The notes below the pieces were generated by a model. That model was not told the DNA's origin and did not search any database. It saw only the letters and a program-made list of their open reading frames with translations. Positions 24,492 through 31,822 of a DNA stretch of 44,744 nt are shown piece by piece; position 1 is the stretch's first letter, and the number at the start of each line of letters is the position of its first letter. The translations under genes were made by a program, and so were the position numbers. Source of the stretch: Komagataeibacter saccharivorans (GTDB taxonomy: Bacteria; Pseudomonadota; Alphaproteobacteria; Acetobacterales; Acetobacteraceae); NCBI RefSeq assembly GCF_003207825.1, contig NZ_NKTY01000025.1, positions 1 to 44,744 of the forward strand, written 5' to 3'.

Positions 24492-24983
24492 TTGCGTGGG
24501 GAGATGCTGGCTCTTTTGCCACAATTGCGTGGGTTTGCCCGTTTTCTGACCGGGCAGGCAGCGCTGGCGGACGACCTTGCGCAGGAAACGGTACTGCGTG
24601 CGCTGGCTTCCCTTGACCAGTTTGCCGCAGGCACCAGCATGAAGGCATGGCTGTACACCATCGCGCGCAACCTGTTTTATGAACAGTCGCGCCGCAGGCG
24701 GCGTGAACGCGATGTCATGTCCGACTACGCCCTGCGGCCCGACCGTCCCGAAAGTGGGGTGGGGGAAGGCGAATCGGATGACCTGCGAGATCTGGATGGG
24801 GCGATCTGGCAACTGTCTCCCAGTCTGCGTGAAGCACTGGTGCTGGTGGGGGTGCAGGAAATGACATATGTCGAGGCGGCGGAGGTCTGCGGCGTTCGCG
24901 TCGGCACGATCAAGGCGCGGGTGTCGCGCGCGCGCAGCCAGATCCTGGCCTATATGGCGACGGGCCAGAAAATGGAGCCGTAA
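24492..24983 (+). CDS. ecfG: EcfG-type RNA polymerase sigma factor (first copy)
   Basis: About 163 aa. Region 2: MLALLPQLRGFARFLTGQAA, ADDLAQETVLRAL and KAWLYTIARNLFYEQSRRR; region 4: LSPSLREALVLVGVQEMTYV and VRVGTIKARVSRARSQIL. The RNLFYEQSRRRRRERDV segment is close to EcfG proteins. The start is uncertain: the frame is open back to 24438, with a CTG at 24450 as the outermost plausible start, TTG at 24492, and ATG at 24504 placed immediately after GGGGAG, too close to serve as its SD. Directs RNA polymerase to stress promoters when NepR is sequestered. The next gene is a second, diverged sigma of the same type. Confidence 0.88.
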   Translation: MRGEMLALLPQLRGFARFLTGQAALADDLAQETVLRALASLDQFAAGTSMKAWLYTIARNLFYEQSRRRRRERDVMSDYALRPDRPESGVGEGESDDLRDLDGAIWQLSPSLREALVLVGVQEMTYVEAAEVCGVRVGTIKARVSRARSQILAYMATGQKMEP

Positions 24984-25009
24984 GGAAACCCGCAGCGACT
25001 GCTCGCGTT
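24984..25009 (+). promoter_or_regulatory. EcfG-type (general stress) promoter of the second sigma gene
   Basis: GGAAAC (24984-24989), 16 bp, CGTT (25006-25009). This agrees with the alphaproteobacterial EcfG promoter pattern GGAAC-N16/17-CGTT, apart from one extra A in the -35 element. It begins at the base after the stop of the first sigma gene and lies 80 bp before the second sigma gene's ATG, suggesting autoregulation of the locus. Confidence 0.55.
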
Positions 25010-25088
25010 TTCGTTATATGAGCCGATGTAACCTTTTCCCCCGCCCATTCATTGCACTGGCATGGATGACCAAACTGGGGAGAAGAAA

Positions 25089-25652
25089 ATGACCAGCACT
25101 TTTCATGACGAAATGCTTGCGATCCTGCCCCGACTACGCGTTCAGGCCCTGTCGCTCACGCGCAACCGTGCCGCCGCCGATGATCTGGTGCAGGATGCGG
25201 TCTGCAACGCGCTGGCCGCCCAGCACAGCTTTACGCCCGGCACCAATTTTTCCGCCTGGATGCACCGTATCCTGCGCAACCGGTTCATTTCGGACCTGCG
25301 CAAGAAGCGCGAGACCAGCAATATCGACGATGTGCCCGCCTCCGCCGTGGCGGCCAGCGGTTCGCATGAAGACCGCCTCGTGGTGAAGGAACTGGCTGAA
25401 GCCATGAACCGTCTGCCCGCCGATCAGCGCGAGGCGCTGGTGCTGGTGGTCATGCAGGGCATGAGCTACGACGAACTGGCCGCCGCCACGGGCTGCGCCG
25501 TCGGCACGGCCAAGAGCCGGGTTTTCCGGGCGCGTCGCCAGCTTGCCACATGGCTGTATGGGGAAGAACGCGATATCGCTACCGTGGAACTGCGCGGTGC
25601 GGTGCGGCGGCTGCGTTCGCGCCGGGAAGAACGGCCTGCGGTATCTGCCTGA
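25089..25652 (+). CDS. EcfG-like RNA polymerase sigma factor (second copy)
   Basis: 187 aa from ATG 25089, which has GGGGAG 6 nt upstream; an in-frame ATG at 25062 has no SD. Region 2 reads EMLAILPRLRVQALSLTRNR, ADDLVQDAVCNALA, FSAWMHRILRNRFISDLRKK; region 4 reads MNRLPADQREALVLVVMQGM, SYDELAAATGCAVGTAKSRV. It has a basic C-terminal extension (AVRRLRSRREERP) that the first copy lacks. Sits between an EcfG-type promoter and nepR, so it is the sigma most directly linked to nepR and the kinase in one transcript. Confidence 0.88.
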   Translation: MTSTFHDEMLAILPRLRVQALSLTRNRAAADDLVQDAVCNALAAQHSFTPGTNFSAWMHRILRNRFISDLRKKRETSNIDDVPASAVAASGSHEDRLVVKELAEAMNRLPADQREALVLVVMQGMSYDELAAATGCAVGTAKSRVFRARRQLATWLYGEERDIATVELRGAVRRLRSRREERPAVSA

Positions 25653-25657
25653 CAGTC

Positions 25658-25780
25658 GAATTCCCACTTTGAATAATGGTATAAATATGGCACTGACAGT
25701 GGTGTCCGCGTCAGTGGTCTGGACTTTTACAGGGTAGAAGGTGACCCTGCCGTGGTCAGGGGTATGTGAAGTGGGAATTT
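25658..25780 (+). ncRNA. Structured multi-helix leader between the sigma gene and nepR
   Basis: A closing stem AATTCCCACTT (25659-25669) / AAGTGGGAATT (25769-25779), 11 bp perfect, encloses hairpin CACTGAC (25691-25697) / GTCAGTG (25710-25716) and hairpin CAGGGT (25730-25735) / ACCCTG (25744-25749). CCCTG of the latter can instead pair with CAGGG at 25757-25761, giving two exclusive folds. The closing stem ends 6 nt before the nepR SD GGGAA (25786-25790). TTCCC in the 5' arm could alternatively pair with that SD. No known RNA family recognised. Confidence 0.45.
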
Positions 25781-25796
25781 ACTTCGGGAAAATGCG

Positions 25797-25979
25797 ATGG
25801 CGCTGAAGGACAAGTGTCCTCCCAGGCAACCAGGAAAGAAGTCCACAAACAGACCAGATGATGCGTTTGAGCTATGGTTGAAACGGGGGCTGCATCAATT
25901 GTTTGATGATGTGACCAGGGAGCCTGTGCCCGAGGAACTCCTGCGTCTGATTGAGGAAGACCGGAAGCGGACAAAATAG
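25797..25979 (+). CDS. nepR: Anti-sigma factor NepR
   Basis: 60 aa. The core AFELWLKRGLHQLFDDVTRE followed by PVPEELLRLIEE is the NepR signature (two helices clamped over EcfG or the PhyR sigma-like domain). The N-terminal 20 residues are basic and disordered, as in other NepR proteins. SD GGGAA lies 6 nt before the ATG. Its stop is directly followed by the kinase ATG, so anti-sigma and kinase are made from one message. It keeps EcfG inactive until phosphorylated PhyR binds it. Confidence 0.92.
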   Translation: MALKDKCPPRQPGKKSTNRPDDAFELWLKRGLHQLFDDVTREPVPEELLRLIEEDRKRTK

Positions 25980-27785
25980 ATGTCCGCTCCCCAATCTTCC
26001 GGTCAGCGCGGCAGGCAGTCCCGGCACCGGAGCCTGTCGACCCGGCTCGGGCGTGTGTTCGATGCGGTGCGTGGCCGGATGATGGCCATCATCCTGCTGG
26101 CCGCCATGCCGATCGCGCTGATTGGGGCGGTGCAGGCATGGCACAGTTATTACACCACGCTGGAAGCTCCCGGTTACCGCACGGACATGACGATAATACG
26201 TCTTGATCTGGAATTGCGGCATGAAGCCGAACATCTGGGGTCGCTGTTGCAGGCGGTCTCGCGCATGCGCCTTGATGACAACGGGCTGGAGCGCATGCTG
26301 GAACTGGTCCAGTCCCTGACCGGTCGGCACTACAGCCAGATCTCGCTGGCTGATGACAGGGGCAACATCCTTACATCCGTGGGGCGACGATCCGATTCAG
26401 CACCCCTGAGTGTGGCGGCCATGCCCCGCTTTCAGGGCGATGTCGCCATGGTTGCGATCCGGGACCCCGTGACGGGGGTGCCCGGTTTTTTTCGTATTAC
26501 CGTCGCCACCATGATTGATGACGAGACCGGTCGTCCGGCGCGTTCGGGTTATCTGACGGCGGTGATGCCCCTGTCGTGGCGTAGCGGCATATTGCAGGCA
26601 AGTGATCCCCGGCGGGATCTCCTGCAGCAGAACGGCCCCATCGAGATCTGGATTCTGGATAATCTGGCACGTGCGGCTGTGCCCCTGTGTGCCGACTGTA
26701 ATTGGGACAGCCGCCCGTCAGGCCGGATCATGCAGTGGGCGCGCCGCATGCTGGCCCAGAATCAGGAAAATGCCCACATCACCCTGCCTGATGGCTCGTT
26801 TTCCATCGGGCGTGTGCAGGGTGGAGTGTACGTAATCGCCATGACGCGGCGCAACGCGGTCGAGCGGCATGCGGTTGTCATGTTCGCCGTGTCGCTGGTC
26901 AGCAGCGGTGTCCTGCTGCTGGTCGGGCTGCTGGGGGCATCCAAAAGTGCTGATGTGCTGGTTGTAACCCCGTTGCGGCAGCTTACCGCTTCGGTCAACC
27001 AGTGGCAGTTGGGGGGAATGTATGATGTCCGTTCCAACTGGGCCATGCCGCTGGAGGTCAGGCAGCTTGCCCACGCCTTCAGCAAGGCCACGCGCAAGCT
27101 GGCGCGGCATGAAAAACGGCTGGAGCGCGCACAGGCGCGGCAGGAACTCCTGCTCAAGGAGATGCATCACCGCGTCAAGAACAACCTGCAGATTGTCGCC
27201 TCGCTCCTTAACCTGCAGGCGGGGCGGATACGCCAGCCCGCCGCGCGGGAGGAATTTGCCCAGGCCCGCGACCGCGTGCGTGCCCTCGCGACCCTTCACC
27301 GTTACCTGTATGCCGATGGTGAACTGTATAGCCTGAACATGCAGAGCTTCGTGCGCGAACTGTGCGGCCAGATCATGCATGCCATCGGGGAATCCGATGA
27401 AAGCCGCATTACGCTCGATATCCGTGTCGATGACCTGCTGATGGTGCCCGATCAGGCCGTACCCCTCGCCCTGATCGTGACCGAGGCGGTGAGCAATACC
27501 CTGAAATATGCCTTCCCTGACCGTCAGCACGGCACATTGGAAGTAGGGCTGAAGGCGCTGGATGGAAGCCGGGCGTGTTTATGGATCGCCGATAATGGCG
27601 TGGGCATGGCCGCGTCACGCAACCATACGGCTGCGGAAGAGGCGCGTAGCGGCATAGGCATGCAGTTAATTCGGGGTTTTGCGCGCCAGCTTGGTGGTGA
27701 ACTGGAACTGTTTGAGGAAAACGGGACGCGCTACGTCCTTGTTTTTCCGTTAAAGCTGCCCGAGCCGGAAGATATGACGGCCTGA
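25980..27785 (+). CDS. Membrane sensor histidine kinase of the HisKA_2/HWE type, likely PhyR kinase
   Basis: 601 aa. TM1 MMAIILLAAMPIALIGAVQA (about 36-56), a periplasmic sensor region of about 240 residues, TM2 FAVSLVSSGVLLLVGLLGA (about 300-318), a HAMP-like linker (TPLRQLTASVNQW), a coiled segment, then the phospho-acceptor box LLKEMHHRVKNNLQIVASLL with His396/397, and an ATPase domain with N-box ALIVTEAVSNTLKYAF, IADNGVGM and GIGMQLIRGFARQLGG. The extracytoplasmic part resembles a double-Cache/PAS-like fold. Location right after nepR points to PhyR as its partner; the signal it senses is unknown. Confidence 0.88.
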   Translation: MSAPQSSGQRGRQSRHRSLSTRLGRVFDAVRGRMMAIILLAAMPIALIGAVQAWHSYYTTLEAPGYRTDMTIIRLDLELRHEAEHLGSLLQAVSRMRLDDNGLERMLELVQSLTGRHYSQISLADDRGNILTSVGRRSDSAPLSVAAMPRFQGDVAMVAIRDPVTGVPGFFRITVATMIDDETGRPARSGYLTAVMPLSWRSGILQASDPRRDLLQQNGPIEIWILDNLARAAVPLCADCNWDSRPSGRIMQWARRMLAQNQENAHITLPDGSFSIGRVQGGVYVIAMTRRNAVERHAVVMFAVSLVSSGVLLLVGLLGASKSADVLVVTPLRQLTASVNQWQLGGMYDVRSNWAMPLEVRQLAHAFSKATRKLARHEKRLERAQARQELLLKEMHHRVKNNLQIVASLLNLQAGRIRQPAAREEFAQARDRVRALATLHRYLYADGELYSLNMQSFVRELCGQIMHAIGESDESRITLDIRVDDLLMVPDQAVPLALIVTEAVSNTLKYAFPDRQHGTLEVGLKALDGSRACLWIADNGVGMAASRNHTAAEEARSGIGMQLIRGFARQLGGELELFEENGTRYVLVFPLKLPEPEDMTA

Positions 27786-27883
27786 ACGCATGCAAAAATG
27801 CATGGCAGAGTTATGGTATGGGCAGCTTATAGGGCGGCATGATGGCTGTCCCTGTGCCGTGTCCTTCGGTATAGGGAGCGGTC

Positions 27884-29596
27884 ATGAACGATGACAAGAC
27901 AGTGATGAAGGCATGGACCAGGGCGCAGTCGCGTCTTGGGCGCGGACAGGCCATGCCGGTCATGGTGCTGGGTCTGGCCATAGCCGCGATTGCAGTGGGG
28001 CAGGTCTGGTGTGTAGCGAATGTGCTGGCCTGCGTGCTGGTGCCCGGCGGCATGCCGGTCGCAACATCGGCGCTGGCCGGTCTTGTCATCCTGTCACTAT
28101 TGCGCGCGGTCGTGCAGATGGCAGCGGATGTCATGGCCGCCCGCGCTGGCATGAAGGCGCGCAGGCGCCTGCGTGGCGGCGTGCTGGACGCCATCCTGCG
28201 CGGCGGGCCGGGGCTGTTACGACAGCACCATACGGGGGAACTGACCGCGCTGGCAGTTGACCGGATCGAGGCGCTGGACGGATTTTTTTCCCGCTGGCTG
28301 CCTGCTTCCGTCCTGTGGATGGCGGCCCCGCTGGTCATTGGCGGGCTTGCGGCCATCGTGCAGCCGGGTTCCGCGCTCATCATGGCGCTGTGTGGCATTG
28401 CCGTGCCTTTCGGGCAGGCCCTGTTCGGTATCGGGGCCGCCGTGGCGTCGCGTAACCAGTTCCTTGCCATGACCCGTTTGCAGGCCCGCTTTCTGGATCG
28501 CGTGCGGGGTATCGCTACCATCGTCCTGTCCGGTCAGACCGAAGCGGAAACCCGCCGCCTGGCCGCCGCAGCCGAAGAACTGCGCGTGCGTACCATGAAG
28601 GTGCTGCGGGTGGCCTTCCTGTCCTCTGCCTCCATAGACTGTGCGATGGTGGTCGCCCTTGTGCTGGTGGCGCTGCGTAACGGATCGCAGCTTATGACCC
28701 TGCATGAGCAAGGTGCCGTCGCGACCGTCATGGCGGCGCATGTGCTGCGCGGGCTGTTTGTCGTGCTGCTGGTGCCGGAATTCTTTGCTCCTTTCCGTAG
28801 CCTTGCACTGGCCTATCAGGACCGTGCCCACGCATCCGGTGCGGCGGCGGCCATGCGGATGCTGCCCGATGCCAGCACGGTCCGTGCCGCCGGTCAGGCC
28901 GTGTGCGATACGGGTCATGGGGTGGCCGTGGCGTTCGAGCATGTTGATTTCACATGGGATGCCGCGCGCGGCGCGACGCTGGACGATATTTCCTTTAGCG
29001 TTCCCGCCGGAAATACACTTGTGCTGTGCGGGGCATCGGGATCGGGCAAGTCCACGATCATCGAACTGCTGCTGGGCTTCATCCAGCCGGGCGGCGGACG
29101 CATCACCCTCAACGGCATCGACATGACCACCATCATGCCCGAGGCGCTGGTGGCCATGACATCATGGATCGGGCAGAAGCCGGTCCTGTTCGCGGGTACG
29201 CTGCGCGAAAACATCCTGTTCGCCCGCCCGGACGCAACGGATGCGCAACTGCATGCAGCCCTTGAGGCGGCATCGGCGGACAGTTTCGTCGCCAGCCTGC
29301 CGCAGGGACTTGATACCTTCATTGGTGAAGGCGGCTTCGGTCTGTCCGGCGGGCAGGCGCAGCGCGTGGCGATCGCGCGCGCCTTTCTCAAGGATGCGCC
29401 GCTCGTGCTGCTTGATGAACCCACATCCCATCTTGACCCGGCGACCGAGGCCGACGTGTTCGACAGCCTGCGCAGGCTTGCGGCCAACCGTACCGTTATC
29501 CTCGCCAGTCATTCAGCGGCGGTGGAAGGTTTTGGCGGCCAGCGTATCGACCTCGACCGGGGCCGAATTGTCACCAGCGGGGAGAGCGCATCGTGA
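27884..29596 (+). CDS. cydD: ABC transporter CydD (heterodimeric thiol exporter half)
   Basis: 570 aa half-transporter: six-TM N-domain (from VMVLGLAIAAIAVGQVWCVA) and an ATPase with LCGASGSGKSTIIELLLGF, Q-loop WIGQKPVLFAGTLRENILFA, signature LSGGQAQRVAIARAF and Walker B LVLLDEPTSHLDPATE. The sequence and pairing with the next gene match CydDC, which exports glutathione/cysteine to the periplasm and is needed for cytochrome bd assembly. AGGGAG 5 nt before the ATG. GTGA overlap with cydC. No cydAB genes occur in the window. Confidence 0.88.
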   Translation: MNDDKTVMKAWTRAQSRLGRGQAMPVMVLGLAIAAIAVGQVWCVANVLACVLVPGGMPVATSALAGLVILSLLRAVVQMAADVMAARAGMKARRRLRGGVLDAILRGGPGLLRQHHTGELTALAVDRIEALDGFFSRWLPASVLWMAAPLVIGGLAAIVQPGSALIMALCGIAVPFGQALFGIGAAVASRNQFLAMTRLQARFLDRVRGIATIVLSGQTEAETRRLAAAAEELRVRTMKVLRVAFLSSASIDCAMVVALVLVALRNGSQLMTLHEQGAVATVMAAHVLRGLFVVLLVPEFFAPFRSLALAYQDRAHASGAAAAMRMLPDASTVRAAGQAVCDTGHGVAVAFEHVDFTWDAARGATLDDISFSVPAGNTLVLCGASGSGKSTIIELLLGFIQPGGGRITLNGIDMTTIMPEALVAMTSWIGQKPVLFAGTLRENILFARPDATDAQLHAALEAASADSFVASLPQGLDTFIGEGGFGLSGGQAQRVAIARAFLKDAPLVLLDEPTSHLDPATEADVFDSLRRLAANRTVILASHSAAVEGFGGQRIDLDRGRIVTSGESAS

Positions 29597-31293
29597 AGTC
29601 TTCCGACAGCCGGGCCGTCGCGCGGCAGGCACGACGTGAAGGTGTGCTGGCCCCCCTGTTCCAGATCCTGCATATCTGGCGCCAGCGCGCGCCGCTGCTT
29701 ACGGCGGGTGCGATCCTGTCCCTGCTGGCGCTGCTGATCGGCCTGCTGCTGATGCGTGAGGCCGGTCTGCGCGTTGCCGCGATGACCATGGGCATGATCG
29801 TGATCACGACCGGGGCGCTGCGCATTCTGGGCAGTGCGCGCGTCATCCTGCGTTATGCCGAACGTCTGGTCACACATGATGCGATGTTCCGCGCCCTGGC
29901 TGATGTGCGGGTATGGTTTTTCCGTAACCTCGCACGCGGGGCGGCGGCCGGGCTTGGCTTCCGTCGCGCGGGGGATCTGCTGTCGCGTCTGGTTTCGGAT
30001 GTCGAGGCGCTGGACGGTCTGTACCTGCGCATTATCGTGCCGCTGGCCGGTGCGCTGCTGGCCCTGCCTTTCCTGTTCATCGCCATCAATATGGTCAGCA
30101 CCGTGCTGGCGGTTGTGGTGGCGGGGCTGTTCGCCTGTGGTGCGTTCGTCATGCCACTGATCGCGGCCATGCTGGGGCGGCGTGATGGCGGTATGGTCAA
30201 CCATGCTGCAGCACAGTTGCGTATCGGCGTGCTGGACATGGTGGGTGGCCTGCGTGAAATCGCGACCTTCGGGGCGGAAGGACGCATGCTGGCCCATGTC
30301 CATGACCGTGATGCCGCACTGTATCGTGCGCAGATGAAGCAGGCCCGTATGCTTGCCCTTGCGGGAGCCGCGTCTTACCTGTGCGGTCAGGCGGCCGTGG
30401 TTGTGGTTCTGGCCGCGGCCATGGGGCTGGGCCTGCCGCGTATCGCGCCGCTGCCCGCCGCAGCCGTGCTGTTCCTGACGGTTGCAGCCTTTGAAAGCGT
30501 CGGGGGCCTGACCCGCGCGGGCGCCCTTGCCGGCACCATTACCCGTGCCGCCGCGCGCGTTGTGGCGGTGGCCGACCTGCCCGAACACGCTCCGGCGGAA
30601 GGCACGCAGCCTGCGCCCGCTGGCACGGACATCTGCTTCAATGACGTTTCTTTCCGCTGGGCGGAGGGACGCGCGCCGGTGATGGACCACCTTAACCTGA
30701 GCATTCCCGCAGGCCAGCGTATTGCCGTGCTGGGGCCATCCGGGGCTGGCAAGTCCACCCTTGCGGCGCTGCTGCTGAAGGTGGTGGCCCCGCAGGGCGG
30801 TCAGATCACGCTGGGGGGGGAGGATATCGCCACCATCCGTGATGATGCCCTGCGCGGGCGGATTGCATGGCTTTCACAGGCGACGCATCTTTTCGCCGAT
30901 ACGATTCGTGCAAACCTGCTGCTGGGCCGCCCGGATGCGGATGAGGCCGAACTGTGGACCGCGCTGGAACAGGCGCAGGTGGCCGATGTGGTGCGGGACC
31001 TGCCCGAAGGGCTGGATAGCTGGCTGGGTGAAGGCGGCGCCAGCCTGTCGGGTGGACAGGGCAGGCGGCTTGCGCTGGCGCGGGTGCTGCTGTCGCGCGC
31101 GCCGATCCTGATACTGGATGAACCGGCAACGGGTCTGGATGCGCGTACCGAACAGGAATTCCTGCAGACCCTGAATGACGTGACCGAAGGTCGCACCGTC
31201 ATCCTGATCGCCCATCGCCTGACCGGTGTTGAAAAGCTGGACAGCGTGTGGCGCATATCAGGCGGTAAAACGGTGGAATTGAGGTCGGAATAA
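29593..31293 (+). CDS. cydC: ABC transporter CydC (heterodimeric thiol exporter half)
   Basis: 566 aa from a GTG overlapping the cydD stop. TM domain from TAGAILSLLALLIGLLLMRE, with RAGDLLSRLVSDVEALDGLY typical of CydC, and ATPase domain with VLGPSGAGKSTLAALLL, WLSQATHLFADTIRANLLLG, LSGGQGRRLALARVLL, ILILDEPATGLDART and the switch His in LIAHRL. Both nucleotide sites look complete. A GTG[T]CCTGC/GCAGGGCAC hairpin lies about 35 nt downstream, possibly ending the transcript. Confidence 0.88.
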   Translation: MKSSDSRAVARQARREGVLAPLFQILHIWRQRAPLLTAGAILSLLALLIGLLLMREAGLRVAAMTMGMIVITTGALRILGSARVILRYAERLVTHDAMFRALADVRVWFFRNLARGAAAGLGFRRAGDLLSRLVSDVEALDGLYLRIIVPLAGALLALPFLFIAINMVSTVLAVVVAGLFACGAFVMPLIAAMLGRRDGGMVNHAAAQLRIGVLDMVGGLREIATFGAEGRMLAHVHDRDAALYRAQMKQARMLALAGAASYLCGQAAVVVVLAAAMGLGLPRIAPLPAAAVLFLTVAAFESVGGLTRAGALAGTITRAAARVVAVADLPEHAPAEGTQPAPAGTDICFNDVSFRWAEGRAPVMDHLNLSIPAGQRIAVLGPSGAGKSTLAALLLKVVAPQGGQITLGGEDIATIRDDALRGRIAWLSQATHLFADTIRANLLLGRPDADEAELWTALEQAQVADVVRDLPEGLDSWLGEGGASLSGGQGRRLALARVLLSRAPILILDEPATGLDARTEQEFLQTLNDVTEGRTVILIAHRLTGVEKLDSVWRISGGKTVELRSE

Positions 31294-31424
31294 GGCAGTC
31301 ATCGCTGCTGCAAGGATTGACGTGTCCTGCCCCGCAGGGCACGAAGTATCGGAAAATCGGATCGGGCATACCAGTAGGCCGATAGCGGTCCGTCCTGAAT
31401 AGCTGAAATGGGAGTTAATCCATC

Positions 31425-31799
31425 ATGCGTCGCCTGTCCCTTTTTCTTGCTCTTGGTCTGCTGACAGGATGTGCTGGTGGCCATCCCGGCAAGTATATCG
31501 TGTTCTTTACCCAGAACTCCACGCAGCTTGACACGCCCGCGCAGACCGTCATCACGCAGGCCGCGCAGCGTGCGCTCGCCCATCATTCCAATGTGCGCGT
31601 GGAAGGGTATGCCGCCGCCAGCCACGACCTGTCGGCTGATGAACTGCTGGCCATCGACCGTGCCAAGATCGTGGCCCGTCAGCTTGCCGTCGATGGCGTG
31701 GACGCCAGCCGCATCAGCCAGCAGCCGCGTGGCCCGGTCAACAATGAAGATGGCGCCCTTGCCTCGCGCCGTGTCGAGATCGAGGTGGGTGGACACTGA
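31425..31799 (+). CDS. Small OmpA-like lipoprotein
   Basis: 124 aa. Signal LFLALGLLTGCAGG with lipobox LTGC (Cys at about residue 16). The mature part is a short OmpA/MotB-type domain: YIVFFTQNSTQLDTPAQTVI, then NVRVEGYAAASHD, LSADELLAIDRAKIVARQL and a C-terminal SRRVEIEVGG. The peptidoglycan-binding Asp/Arg positions are only partly kept (EGYAAASHD replaces the usual G-H-T-D-x-x-G), so binding to diaminopimelate may be weakened. GGGAG 10 nt before the ATG. Followed by recQ after 23 bp. Confidence 0.75.
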   Translation: MRRLSLFLALGLLTGCAGGHPGKYIVFFTQNSTQLDTPAQTVITQAAQRALAHHSNVRVEGYAAASHDLSADELLAIDRAKIVARQLAVDGVDASRISQQPRGPVNNEDGALASRRVEIEVGGH

Positions 31800-31822
31800 G
31801 TACAGGCCCAGCCCTTGATGAA

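Noticed and set aside
25741-25806. 21-codon frame from GTG overlapping the nepR start, possible leader peptide
   Set aside because: AGAAG directly touches the GTG, leaving no spacing for initiation, and the peptide has no codon bias suggesting attenuation.
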